This document shows positions 22,881 through 34,568 of a DNA stretch of 64,000 nt, piece after piece. The stretch's first letter is position 1. Every line of letters starts with the position of its first letter. A program made the position numbers and the translations under genes. The notes below the pieces were generated by a model. It did no database searches and was not told where the DNA came from. It was given only the letters and a program-made list of their open reading frames with translations. The stretch is from positions 774,064,552 to 774,128,551 of the forward strand of contig CM060918.1 in assembly GCA_030737875.1 (NCBI GenBank), read 5' to 3'. Source of the DNA: Allium sativum (lineage: Eukaryota > Streptophyta > Magnoliopsida > Asparagales > Amaryllidaceae).

Positions 22881-24689
22881 TTATGGCCCGAAGCGTCGTT
22901 TTGAATAAAATGGCTATTTTAAAATAAATAAAAGTAGCGATAAATAGTTATAAAATATCATAAGCGATATGGAATGGAAATAAACTGAATTTGCTTGATT
23001 TATGTGATGTTTGATGGTTGAATGTGTTTGGTGTGAAAATTACATTAAAGGACAAAATTGGTGTTGTAGAGTAATTTAACCATTGAAATAAATTGAATTG
23101 AAATTCTAAATATACGTGAATTATTTGAGAAGGCCGAGTTAATTCTCATTTCAAATAATTGACCGACGATTGAAATTCGAAGATGAAGACGATGGTCGAA
23201 GACCGGAGATCTTCACCTCGTTTGGATGGTAACCGAGGTCCTGATTGGGAGGCATCCCGAAATATGGATAATGAGTGGTGATCGTCCAGACGTACGTGGT
23301 GGTCGAAGGGTTTGCGAGGTATTTAGTGCCTCCGGTTTCGTTCAGACCCAGAACGGACTTGTAAATGGACTGTATGTCCGACATTGGAATTTGTCCTGTG
23401 TGATTGATAGCCATCGGTTGCACGGTGTGAATTGCCTGTGTGGCATGCTAAGATGCAGTGATCAGGGCTTCTGTTGAAAAGCAAAGTCTTGTGGTGATTA
23501 TCAAAGCACCGCCTGTGTGGCGTAGCTTTGTGTATAACGTGAATTCGCGAGCCTCACACCCCGGTATGAACCTAAAACGGGAGAAGGACATCAGGGGGGA
23601 CGTGCGTTTTCTTTCTAGCTAGGGTGGTGTCAGTGACCTACCAGCCCTGACATTTATATACTTTTCACCTATGTGGTTGTTGCTGTTGCGAGGCGCCTCG
23701 GTTTGATCGGACGATCCGGGTCCGATGGAGTCATTCGTTGGCTCATTTACACCCCAAAGGTGGAGAAACGCATTGTTCAGGCATTATAATCCACTTCGTG
23801 TGGACCGGCCCTGACGATCCAGGGTATGGTTGCGGCTGTACCTGAGACTCGGGCTAGACAGTCTCGAATTCGGTAAGGACTATCTTTTGCCTTGGTTCAT
23901 GACGGAAATCCAATTTCCAAATACGACATCGTGCGGTTTTGATTGTATATATATATGGCGACATGATATATGGTACCCATGCCGTCTATGATTAATAGTT
24001 ATGATTTGAAATTGTTTTCAAAGCACATAAACACTAGCAATAATATCAAATGCCTTTGTTTTATTCGTATCAATCATATTTTGGCCATTATAAGGTAAAA
24101 CTCTATCCTCCGGTTTGCGTTGCATTGTGTGATGGGAACTGAGTCTTATAATGGCTTCATTTTTATAAAAAGCATAGCGATGTTTAAAAGAAAGATTTGT
24201 TTTAAAGCACTGGCAATCCAATGGAGTAAACCCGTTCCACGAAAGTGGCGTGGTCCTGTGATTAGCCAATTATATATATGTGTTGAGTGGATTTCTCATA
24301 CCAGTCCCATGACTGACTCGTAGTTTGTTTCACTCTCAAACTCGGGTGCCCCTTTTTCCACACGGGCAGCCTTGTATTCAGGTTTAGCTGGTTCTTTCTG
24401 GATAGCTGGAGCTGAAGATGGATTATATCATTTATTTCTTTTTATGCTGTTCAGCTCCTATTGTACATATTTTGTTTATTTCCGCTGTAGACATTTATGT
24501 ATAGCTGAACTGTATTTGTACTAAGTAAGATCCTGTATTCTGTGTAACTCTAATGATTATTTTATCCAGTATATTTTGTTGTTCATTCTGGTGTATTTAT
24601 TTAATTCTGTTCTGCTATTATATGTTTCTGTGTTATATTCCAAAGATAACCTTGTTTCCGTGAGAACGGGAAATCGGGTCGTCTCATCG

Positions 24690-24701
24690 TGGTATCAGAG
24701 C
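24690..24701 (+). other. Primer-binding site 1 of element C (tRNA-iMet)
   Basis: TGGTATCAGAGC, three bases after the LTR end, is complementary to the 3' end of plant initiator tRNA-Met. Confidence 0.95.
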
Positions 24702-24740
24702 TTTGGTTAAGCTTAGTTCTGGAATATAACATTTGAACGA

Positions 24741-24779
24741 ACTCGTCAGAAATAGAACCAGTAGTGTTCTAGGACGAGT
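24741..24779 (+). ncRNA. Hairpin H1 of the internal array
   Basis: This 39-nt unit has outer arms ACTCGTC/GACGAGT, inner stem TAGAAC/GTTCTA and loop CAGTAGT. It is a candidate structured RNA element in the genomic RNA of the retrotransposon. Confidence 0.7.
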
Positions 24780-24780
24780 A

Positions 24781-24819
24781 ACTCTATACAGATAGGATCA
24801 GCAATATCCTAGAATGAGT
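24781..24819 (+). ncRNA. Hairpin H2 of the internal array
   Basis: This 39-nt unit, one base after H1, has outer arms ACTC/GAGT (shorter than H1), inner stem TAGGAT/ATCCTA and loop CAGCAAT. The inner stem differs from H1 on both sides but stays paired. Confidence 0.7.
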
Positions 24820-24836
24820 ATAGCAGAATCAGAACA

Positions 24837-24875
24837 ACTCGTTAGAGATGGGGTCAGAAGTGCCTCAGAACGAGT
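24837..24875 (+). ncRNA. Hairpin H3 of the internal array
   Basis: This 39-nt unit has outer arms ACTCGTT/AACGAGT, inner stem TGGGGT/GCCTCA with two G.U pairs, and loop CAGAAGT. Outer-arm position 7 is C:G in H1 and T:A here, a compensatory change. Confidence 0.7.
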
Positions 24876-25072
24876 CGAGAGTAATATGTTTTTAAATAAC
24901 GTATTTGTGATTATATATATATAGTCTGGTTTTAGAAATATAATTTTTGAATATATAAAAGATATATATTTGAAAAGTTAAAAAGGTTAGAAACAAATGG
25001 GTTGTTGTATTGTGTGATTGTAGATTTATCAAACTACTTTCGCTTTATTCCTTTTCGGGGACGAAAAGTTTT

Positions 25073-25084
25073 AAGTGGGGGAGA
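25073..25084 (+). other. Polypurine tract 1 of element C
   Basis: AAGTGGGGGAGA, one base before LTR2, is the plus-strand priming site for reverse transcription. Confidence 0.9.
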
Positions 25085-26039
25085 TTGTAACGACCCAGAA
25101 AATCTGAACCAATTTAAAATTTTTAAATTGGCTAAAATAATGGATTTTAAATATTTAAAATAAATATTTTAAATAATGGCGATGAAAACTAAGTTTGAAT
25201 CGACAATTGAAAACGAATATAATTAATTATAATTATAAACAAGACCTGAAATGGCGTGGTAGTTTCAAAAATTGAATTCAAACTTTGTCAGACTGTATCG
25301 GGTGAAAAACAATCCGGATTTTAGTGAAACCAAAAATATTTAAATCTGTTAGTGAATATCTTTCTAACGAATCCGACCAATCGAAATTTGATCGCGGGAA
25401 TCAAAAGATATGTCCAGTTGAAAATTCTGAATAGTCGCTATGGAATTCAGGCCCTTAAAAATGGACATTTTGCAGATGACCTCGGATTTCGACGAAACCA
25501 CTTTTGTTGGGTCCGCAGTGTCAAGTTATTGCTAGGTTTCAAATTTCATAATTTTTCGAATCAATATGTGAGCGTGGCAAAAGAAAACGCGTTTGACCAG
25601 TTTCCGTTGATTTTAATCGACTGGAAATTGGCCATTTTTCAAACGGCCTCAGAATTCGACGAAACTAGTTTTGTTAGGACCGTATCGTCAATACGAAGCT
25701 AGAAAATATTTTTCTGGAATTTTTCTAGTTAGTATGTGACCCCGGTAATTTGAAATGTGCGTTTAAAATTCAATATAGTGATTTAAATGAAAATTCAAAA
25801 GGAAACCGATTGTAACGATCAAATCAGCTTACGATACATATCCCATTGTGTTCGGAATGGGGGTGAAACGCTATGGACGACAGGCGGTGGGCCTCGTTTC
25901 GAGGTCATATGTAAAAGTCAACTTTTTGCTAAATTTAATAATTAAATAATAATAAAAAAAATCTATTTTTCCCTCCTTTATCTCCTTTCTGCCCCCCCCC
26001 CCCCCCCCCGATTCAGTTAAACATAAATAATAAAAAAAA

Positions 26040-26253
26040 ACCTAAGTTCTGAATCGCGTCGCTGACCAGGAAGCACCACCGCCGCCTATCATCGCGCCCC
26101 ACCCCTCGAAGCAGCCTCCTCCTCCCAGCGCCCTCATCCCGAAGACCCCGCCTCCACCTCGAACCCATCGCGACGCCACCAGACCCAAGCCGCCGCCTGC
26201 TCCTTCTTCTGCCGCCGACGAAGACGAGCCCCCCCCCTTCTTCGCAGGAAGGT
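26040..26253 (+). promoter_or_regulatory. GC-rich leader with splice-donor consensus in LTR2
   Basis: The counterpart of 19684-19896, with donor GAAG|GTAAAT (GT at 26252). Confidence 0.4.
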
Positions 26254-26899
26254 AAATTGCTTTTATCTTATTTTATTTTCATTTTAAAATTCTGATTTGA
26301 AAAAGATTTTAAAAAAAGATTTTAAAACAGAAAAAAAAACTGATTTTTATAAAGATTTCAAAACTGATTTTTATAAAGATTCCGAAACTGATTTTATAAA
26401 GAATTTTAAACTGATTTTGATTTTAAAAAAAAACTGATTTGTTTAAATATTAAAAACTGATTTTATTTTAGCTAATTAAAAACTGATTTTATTTTAGATA
26501 AGTAAAAACTGATTTTATAAAAAGAGTAAAACTGATTTTATAAAAAGATTAGAACTGTTTTTTTTGAAAGGTTAAAACTGTTTTTAAAGAAAGGTTAAAA
26601 CTGATTTTTCGAAAAAGATTTAAACTTTAAAAAGAAAAATCATATTTTTATATATCGAAAGTCAAAAGAAAAATCATATTTTTATATATTGAAAGTCGAA
26701 GTAGAAATCAGATTTTTATATATTAAATAGCATAGTAAAAATTCGATTTTTACATGTGTAGAGAATACGGGCGAAAGCGACAAAAGGCGAAGATTTCTAT
26801 AAAGGAAGTGTCGTGCAGTTGGATAGCTATTGGTGAGATTTCTGATTTAAAAATATTATATATGTGTGTGAAATGAAAGTGAATAGCTATGTATAAATA

Positions 26900-26901
<2 letters not shown>

Positions 26902-26961
<60 letters not shown>
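26902..26961. repeat. (TA)n microsatellite in LTR2, about 60 bp
   Basis: Expanded relative to LTR1 and LTR3. Long IYIYIY frames on the minus strand come from this run. Confidence 0.95.
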
Positions 26962-26962
<1 letters not shown>

Positions 26963-27334
26963 GCCCCTCGTCCACAAACCATGGACGATATTTATTGGTT
27001 GAAATTGTTGTGAAAATTGAATGATTGTTTGGGATTGTTTGGGATTGATATTGGTTGATTGAGGTTGAAAAATACCCATTGTGGTTGAAAAATATTTGGT
27101 TGAAACCACATAGGATTAGTTTGTGGAAATGAAATAAATATATACATGCCGCCTGCGTGCGAACTAGATGCATGATCCCCATTGTCAAAAACCGCGAGGT
27201 TTTAAGGTAGAGCGAGGAGCCGTACTAGGGACGGTGCCGGTTTAACTACCCTGCCGTTATGCTGCCGAAATTTTGAATAATATTTGTGTGTTTGAATTAT
27301 TTTCATATGCTTAAACTATATTTATTCATTGTAT

Positions 27335-28208
27335 AGAAAACATTCATGTGTTGAATTGATATTCATTCGTTGTTTAGAAATTCATGTGTTGAATGGTATT
27401 CATATTTTGAAATAAATTTTTCGATAATAAAAATCACATGTTTATCTATATATAGAAACCATAGAAAACATTCATGTGTTGAATTGATATTCATTCGTTG
27501 TTTAGAAATTCATGTGTTGAATGGTATTCATATTTTGAAATAAATTGTTCGATAATAAAAATCACATTTTTATCTATATATAGAAACCATAGAAAACATT
27601 CATGTGTTGAATTGATATTCATTCGTTGTTTAGAAATTCATGTGTTGAATGGTATTCATATTTTGAAATAAATCGTTTGATAATAAAAATCACATTTTTA
27701 TCTATATATAGAAACTATAGAAAACATTCATGTGTTGAATTGATATTCATTCGTTGATTAGAAATTCATGTGTTGAATGGTATTCATATTTTGAAATAAA
27801 TTGTTCGATAATAAAAATCACATTTTTATCTATATATAGAAACTATAGAAAACATTCATGTGTTGAATTGATATTCATTCGTTGATTAGAAATTCATGTG
27901 TTGAATGGTATTCATATTTTGAAATAAATCGTTTGATAATAAAAATCACATTTTTATCTATATATAGAAACTATAGAAAACATTCATGTGTTGAATTGAT
28001 ATTCATTCGTTGATTAGAAATTCATGTGTTGAATGGTATTCATATTTTGAAATAAATCGTTTGATAATAAAAATCACATTTTTATCTATATATAGAAACT
28101 ATAGAAAACATTCATGTGTTGAATTGATATTCATTCGTTGATTAGAAATTCATGTGTTGAATGGTATTCATATTTTGAAATAAATTGTTTGATAATAAAA
28201 ATCACCTT
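27335..28208. repeat. 128-bp minisatellite in LTR2, 7 units
   Basis: The counterpart of 20943-21815. The LTR3-like to LTR1-like switch of this chimeric LTR falls in or just after it. Confidence 0.95.
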
Positions 28209-28835
28209 TTATCGACTATATGAACTATATAGAAAAATAGTGTTTTGAAATGAATTGTTTTACAATAAAAATCACATTTTTATTGTATGCATAAATCGTT
28301 GAAATGTGAAGTGTTAAAAATAGCCACTTGTTCAAAATAAACATATATGAGTTGAAATATTCATTAATTAGCTAATGAAATGATTTGCACCTATTTATGT
28401 AACATTAGAATGAATGGAGTTTTTAAACCAAATAGAAATCAAATATGAAGTCGAATAGAAATTGATAAATGATAAGAACTGTATATATATGTACATGCAA
28501 TATTCATTGAACAGGTTATAGCAAAGGGGCTAGAGAAGAGGAGTAAAATTTTGTGCCCGACAAATAGGTACACATTTACTGATTTGTTTGGGTGATGATT
28601 TTGAGCCTGTTGGCTAGCCGCTTGGCTTTTTCTTTTTCTTTTTGAGATTAGAAGGACCGGGAACGCTATTTGCGATTTCCCGATGCTCCCGGTGCAGGGG
28701 AGGTTATGGCAAAATTTTTCCAAAATTTAAGGTGTTAGAAAAATATTTGAAGTGAAAACAATATTGAAATTGTTGAATGAACTATATTTATATAAATATA
28801 TAAATATAAATAAAATTAAAACGAAACGAAGCCGT

Positions 28836-29273
28836 GCAGTTCGTATTTTGAAACCGTGATTTCAAACGACTAGTGCGGGAAATCCGACCATTGGATTTTC
28901 CCGAAATCTCAACCGTCGGGTTCGCCTTGGAAATATCTTCCCAACGGCACCAACTTTGTAAAAATCCAACGGTTGGATTGTCTGGAATGTTTAATTCAAA
29001 TCTGAAGAAAAAAAGCGCCAGAAACGATTATATTTATCTATATATATAAATATAATTATATTTAATCGAATAACGACGCTGCAGTTCGTATTTTGAAATC
29101 GAAATTTCAAACGATTGTACCGGGAGATCCGACCGTCGGATTTTCCCGAAACTGGAACCGTTGGGTTCGTTTTGAAAAGACCTTTCTAATGATGTAAATT
29201 TCGTGAAGATCCAACGGTTAGATTTTCAGATATGTGTAAATCAAATCTGAAGAAAAACAGCGCCACGGCCGCC
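28836..29273. repeat. 245-bp tandem duplication, LTR2
   Basis: Units start at 28836 and 29081; see the LTR1 copy. Confidence 0.85.
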
Positions 29274-31082
29274 TTATGGCCCGAAGCGTCGTTTTGAATA
29301 AAATGGCTATTTTAAAATAAATAAAAGTAGCGATAAATAGTTATAAAATATCATAAGCGATATGGAATGGAAATAAACTGAATTTGCTTGATTTATGTGA
29401 TGTTTGATGGTTGAATGTGTTTGGTGTGAAAATTACATTAAAGGACAAAATTGGTGTTGTAGAGTAATTTAACCATTGAAATAAATTGAATTGAAATTCT
29501 AAATATACGTGAATTATTTGAGAAGGCCGAGTTAATTCTCATTTCAAATAATTGACCGACGATTGAAATTCGAAGATGAAGACGATGGTCGAAGACCGGA
29601 GATCTTCACCTCGTTTGGATGGTAACCGAGGTCCTGATTGGGAGGCATCCCGAAATATGGATAATGAGTGGTGATCGTCCAGACGTACGTGGTGGTCGAA
29701 GGGTTTGCGAGGTATTTAGTGCCTCCGGTTTCGTTCAGACCCAGAACGGACTTGTAAATGGACTGTATGTCCGACATTGGAATTTGTCCTGTGTGATTGA
29801 TAGCCATCGGTTGCACGGTGTGAATTGCCTGTGTGGCATGCTAAGATGCAGTGATCAGGGCTTCTGTTGAAAAGCAAAGTCTTGTGGTGATTATCAAAGC
29901 ACCGCCTGTGTGGCGTAGCTTTGTGTATAACGTGAATTCGCGAGCCTCACACCCCGGTATGAACCTAAAACGGGAGAAGGACATCAGGGGGGACGTGCGT
30001 TTTCTTTCTAGCTAGGGTGGTGTCAGTGACCTACCAGCCCTGACATTTATATACTTTTCACCTATGTGGTTGTTGCTGTTGCGAGGCGCCTCGGTTTGAT
30101 CGGACGATCCGGGTCCGATGGAGTCATTCGTTGGCTCATTTACACCCCAAAGGTGGAGAAACGCATTGTTCAGGCATTATAATCCACTTCGTGTGGACCG
30201 GCCCTGACGATCCAGGGTATGGTTGCGGCTGTACCTGAGACTCGGGCTAGACAGTCTCGAATTCGGTAAGGACTATCTTTTGCCTTGGTTCATGACGGAA
30301 ATCCAATTTCCAAATACGACATCGTGCGGTTTTGATTGTATATATATATGGCGACATGATATATGGTACCCATGCCGTCTATGATTAATAGTTATGATTT
30401 GAAATTGTTTTCAAAGCACATAAACACTAGAAATAATATCAAATGCCTTTGTTTTATTCGTATCAATCATATTTTGGCCATTATAAGGTAAAACTCTATC
30501 CTTCGGTTTGCGTTGCATTGTGTGATGGGAACTGAGTCTTATAATGGCTTCATTTTTATAAAAAGCATAGCGATGTTTAAAAGAAAGATTTGTTTTAAAG
30601 CACTGGCAATCCAATGGAGTAAACCCGTTCCACGAAAGTGGCGTGGTCCTGTGATTAGCCAATTATATATATGTGTTGAGTGGATTTCTCATACCAGTCC
30701 CATGACTGACTCGTAGTTTGTTTCACTCTCAAACTCGGGTGCCCCTTTTTCCACACGGGCAGCCTTGTATTCAGGTTTAGCTGGTTCTTTCTGGATAGCT
30801 GGAGCTGAAGATGGATTCTATCATTTATTTCTTTTTATGCTGTTCAGCTCCTATTGTACATATTTTGTTTATTTCCGCTGTAGACATTTATGTATAGCTG
30901 AACTGTATTTGTACTAAGTAAGATCCTGTATTCTGTGTAACTCTAATGATTATTTTATCCAGTATATTTTGTTGTTCATTCTGGTGTATTTATTTAATTC
31001 TGTTCTGCTATTATATGTTTCTGTGTTATATTCCAAAGATAACCTTGTTTCCGTGAGAACGGGAAATCGGGTCGTCTCATCG

Positions 31083-31094
31083 TGGTATCAGAGC
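31083..31094 (+). other. Primer-binding site 2 of element C
   Basis: TGGTATCAGAGC after the end of LTR2. Confidence 0.95.
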
Positions 31095-31133
31095 TTTGGT
31101 TAAGCTTAGTTCTGGAATATAACATTTGAACGA

Positions 31134-31268
31134 ACTCGTCAGAAATAGAACCAGTAGTGTTCTAGGACGAGTAACTCTATACAGATAGGATCAGCAATAT
31201 CCTAGAATGAGTATAGCAGAATCAGAACAACTCGTTAGAGATGGGGTCAGAAGTGCCTCAGAACGAGT
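31134..31268 (+). ncRNA. Second copy of the three-hairpin array
   Basis: The same three 39-nt hairpins as at 24741-24875, copied with the unit, so they are not independent evidence for the structure. Confidence 0.7.
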
Positions 31269-31465
31269 CGAGAGTAATATGTTTTTAAATAACGTATTTG
31301 TGATTATATATATATAGTCTGGTTTTAGAAATATAATTTTTGAATATATAAAAGATATATATTTGAAAAGTTAAAAAGGTTAGAAACAAATGGGTTGTTG
31401 TATTGTGTGATTGTAGATTTATCAAACTACTTTCGCTTTATTCCTTTTCGGGGACGAAAAGTTTT

Positions 31466-31477
31466 AAGTGGGGGAGA
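31466..31477 (+). other. Polypurine tract 2 of element C
   Basis: AAGTGGGGGAGA immediately before LTR3. Confidence 0.9.
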
Positions 31478-32435
31478 TTGTAACGACCCAGAAAATCTGA
31501 ACCAATTTAAAATTTTTAAATTGGCTAAAATAATGGATTTTAAATATTTAAAATAAATATTTTAAATAATGGCGATGAAAACTAAGTTTGAATCGACAAT
31601 TGAAAACGAATATAATTAATTATAATTATAAACAAGGCCTGAAATGGCGTGGTAGTTTCAAAAATTGAATTCAAACTTTGTCAGACTGTATCGGGTGAAA
31701 AACAATCCGGATTTTAGTGAAACCAAAAATATTTAAATCTGTTAGTGAATATCTTTCTAACGAATCCGACCAATCGAAATTTGATCGCGGGAATCAAAAG
31801 ATATGTCCAGTTGAAAATTCTGAATAGTCGCTATGGAATTCAGGCCCTTAAAAATGGACATTTTGCAGATGACCTCGGATTTCGACGAAACCACTTTTGT
31901 TGGGTCCGCAGTGTCAAGTTATTGCTAGGTTTCAAATTTCATAATTTTTCGAATCAATATGTGAGCGTGGCAAAAGAAAACGCGTTTGACCAGTTTCCGT
32001 TGATTTTAATCGACTGGAAATTGGCCATTTTTCAAACGGCCTCAGAATTCGACGAAACTAGTTTTGTTAGGACCGTATCGTCAATACGAAGCTAGAAAAT
32101 ATTTTTCTGGAATTTTTCTAGTTAGTATGTGACCCCGGTAATTTGAAATGTGCGTTTAAAATTCAATATAGTGATTTAAATGAAAATTCAAAAGGAAACC
32201 GATTGTAACGATCAAATCAGCTTACGATACATATCCCATTGTGTTCGGAATGGGGGTGAAACGCTATGGACGACAGGCGGTGGGCCTCGTTTCGAGGTCA
32301 TATGTAAAAGTCAACTTTTTGCTAAATTTAATAATTAAATAATAATAAAAAAAAATCTATTTTTCCCTCCTTTATCTCCTTTCTGCCCCCCCCCCCCCCC
32401 CCCCCGATTCAGTTAAACATAAATAAAAAAAAAAA

Positions 32436-32648
32436 ACCTAAGTTCTGAATCGCGTCGCTGACCAGGAAGCACCACCGCCGCCCATCATCGCGCCCCACCC
32501 CTCGAAGCAGCCTCCTCCTCCCAGCGCCCTCATCCCGAAGACCCCGCCTCCACCTCGAACCCATCGCGACGCCACCAGACCCAAGCCGCCGCCTGCTCCT
32601 TCTTCTGCCGCCGACGAAGACGAGCCCCCCCCTTCTTCGCAGGAAGGT
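32436..32648 (+). promoter_or_regulatory. GC-rich leader with splice-donor consensus in LTR3
   Basis: The counterpart of 19684-19896, with donor GT at 32647. Confidence 0.4.
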
Positions 32649-33295
32649 AAATTGCTTTTATCTTATTTTATTTTCATTTTAAAATTCTGATTTGAAAAAG
32701 ATTTTAAAAAAAGATTTTAAAACAGAAAAAAAAACTGATTTTTATAAAGATTTCAAAACTGATTTTTATAAAGATTCCGAAACTGATTTTATAAAGAATT
32801 TTAAACTGATTTTGATTTAAAAAAAAACTGATTTGTTTAAATATTAAAAACTGATTTTATTTTAGCTAATTAAAAACTGATTTTATTTTAGATAAGTAAA
32901 AACTGATTTTATAAAAAGAGTAAAACTGATTTTATAAAAAGATTAGAACTGTTTTTTTTGAAAGGTTAAAACTGTTTTTAAAGAAAGGTTAAAACTGATT
33001 TTTCGAAAAAGATTTAAACTTTAAAAAGAAAAATCATATTTTTATATATCGAAAGTCAAAAGAAAAATCATATTTTTATATATTGAAAGTCGAAGTAGAA
33101 ATCAGATTTTTATATATTAAATAGCATAGTAAAAATTCGATTTTTACATGTGTAGAGAATACGGGCGAAAGCGACAAAAGGCGAAGATTTCTATAAAGGA
33201 AGTGTCGTGCAGTTGGATAGCTATTGGTGAGATTTCTGATTTAAAAATATTATATATGTGTGTGAAATGAAAGTGAATAGCTATGTATAAATATC

Positions 33296-33321
33296 TATAT
33301 ATATATATATATATATATATA
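33296..33321. repeat. (TA)n microsatellite in LTR3, 26 bp
   Basis: The same locus as in LTR1 and LTR2, with a different length. Confidence 0.95.
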
Positions 33322-33694
33322 CGCCCCTCGTCCACAAACCATGGACGATATTTATTGGTTGAAATTGTTGTGAAAATTGAATGATTGTTTGGGATTGTTT
33401 GGGATTGATATTGGTTGATTGAGGTTGAAAAATACCCATTGTGGTTGAAAAATATTTGGTTGAAACCACATAGGATTAGTTTGTGGAAATGAAATAAATA
33501 TATACATGCCGCCTGCGTGCGAACTAGATGCATGATCCCCATTGTCAAAAACCGCGAGGTTTTAAGGTAGAGCGAGGAGCCGTACTAGGGACGGTGCCGG
33601 TTTAACTACCCTGCCGTTATGCTGCCGAAATTTTGAATAATATTTGTGTGTTTGAATTATTTTCATATGCTTAAACTATATTTATTCATTGTAT

Positions 33695-34568
33695 AGAAAA
33701 CATTCATGTGTTGAATTGATATTCATTCGTTGTTTAGAAATTCATGTGTTGAATGGTATTCATATTTTGAAATAAATTTTTCGATAATAAAAATCACATG
33801 TTTATCTATATATAGAAACCATAGAAAACATTCATGTGTTGAATTGATATTCATTCGTTGTTTAGAAATTCATGTGTTGAATGGTTTTCATATTTTGAAA
33901 TAAATTGTTCGATAATAAAAATCACATTTTTATCTATATATAGAAACCATAGAAAACATTCATGTGTTGAATTGATATTCATTCGTTGTTTAGAAATTCA
34001 TGTGTTGAATGGTATTCATATTTTGAAATAAATCGTTTGATAATAAAAATCACATTTTTATCTATATATAGAAACTATAGAAAACATTCATGTGTTGAAT
34101 TGATATTCATTCGTTGATTAGAAATTCATGTGTTGAATGGTATTCATATTTTGAAATAAATTGTTCGATAATAAAAATCACATTTTTATCTATATATAGA
34201 AACTATAGAAAACATTCATGTGTTGAATTGATATTCATTCGTTGATTAGAAATTCATGTGTTGAATGGTATTCATATTTTGAAATAAATCGTTTGATAAT
34301 AAAAATCACATTTTTATCTATATATAGAAACTATAGAAAACATTCATGTGTTGAATTGATATTCATTCGTTGATTAGAAATTCATGTGTTGAATGGTATT
34401 CATATTTTGAAATAAATCGTTTGATAATAAAAATCACATTTTTATCTATATATAGAAACTATAGAAAACATTCATGTGTTGAATTGATATTCATTCGTTG
34501 ATTAGAAATTCATGTGTTGAATGGTATTCATATTTTGAAATAAATTGTTTGATAATAAAAATCACCTT
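33695..34568. repeat. 128-bp minisatellite in LTR3, 7 units
   Basis: The counterpart of 20943-21815, with a private substitution (GGTTTTCATATT) near 33882. Confidence 0.95.

Larger units (their letters stand above)
18734..24686 (+). repeat. Element C, LTR1 (5953 bp)
   Basis: TGTAACGACCC to GGGTCGTCTCA. In its first 2.7 kb it carries many substitutions absent from LTR2 and LTR3 (for example GTGGCAG for GTGGTAG near 18905, GATAGCGGG for GATCGCGGG near 19040). In its last 2.6 kb it agrees with LTR2 against LTR3. The small frames in it are not genes. Confidence 0.95.
24687..25085 (+). mobile_element. Element C, internal region 1 (399 bp, no coding sequence)
   Basis: It contains the primer-binding site, three 39-nt hairpins, about 190 bp of A/T-rich sequence, the motif GGGGACGAAAAG (25057-25068) and the polypurine tract. 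GGACGAAA just before the polypurine tract is the usual 3' end of the coding/flanking region in Tekay/Del chromoviruses. This suggests that gag and pol were lost as one deletion, leaving cis signals only. It looks identical to internal region 2. Confidence 0.9.
25086..31079 (+). repeat. Element C, LTR2 (5994 bp, chimeric)
   Basis: Up to about 27840 it agrees with LTR3 wherever LTR1 and LTR3 differ. From about 28473 it agrees with LTR1, with one exception near 30815. A few private changes (GGCAAAAT near 28709, AACAATATTG near 28758, AGAAATAAT near 30430) show it is a real third copy and not a collapsed or duplicated assembly of one LTR. Confidence 0.95.
31080..31478 (+). mobile_element. Element C, internal region 2 (399 bp)
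   Basis: It appears identical to internal region 1 by eye, with PBS 31083-31094, hairpins at 31134-31172, 31174-31212 and 31230-31268, and polypurine tract 31466-31477. Identity here beside about 1% divergence of the outer LTRs indicates that the unit was duplicated after the insertion. Confidence 0.9.

Noticed and set aside
24690..24701. TGGTATCAGAGC as a tRNA gene fragment
   Set aside because: It is only the 12-nt complement of the tRNA-iMet 3' end beside an LTR; no cloverleaf flanks it.
26750..27188. Minus-strand frames with long IYIYIY runs
   Set aside because: Translation of the (TA)n microsatellite.
25352..32095. A 116-aa plus-strand frame (MNIFLTNPTN...) present in LTR2 and LTR3, shortened in LTR1
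   Set aside because: It lies in the LTR, is broken by a frameshift in LTR1, and the related A and B sequences do not keep it open. The copies are near identical only because they were duplicated recently.
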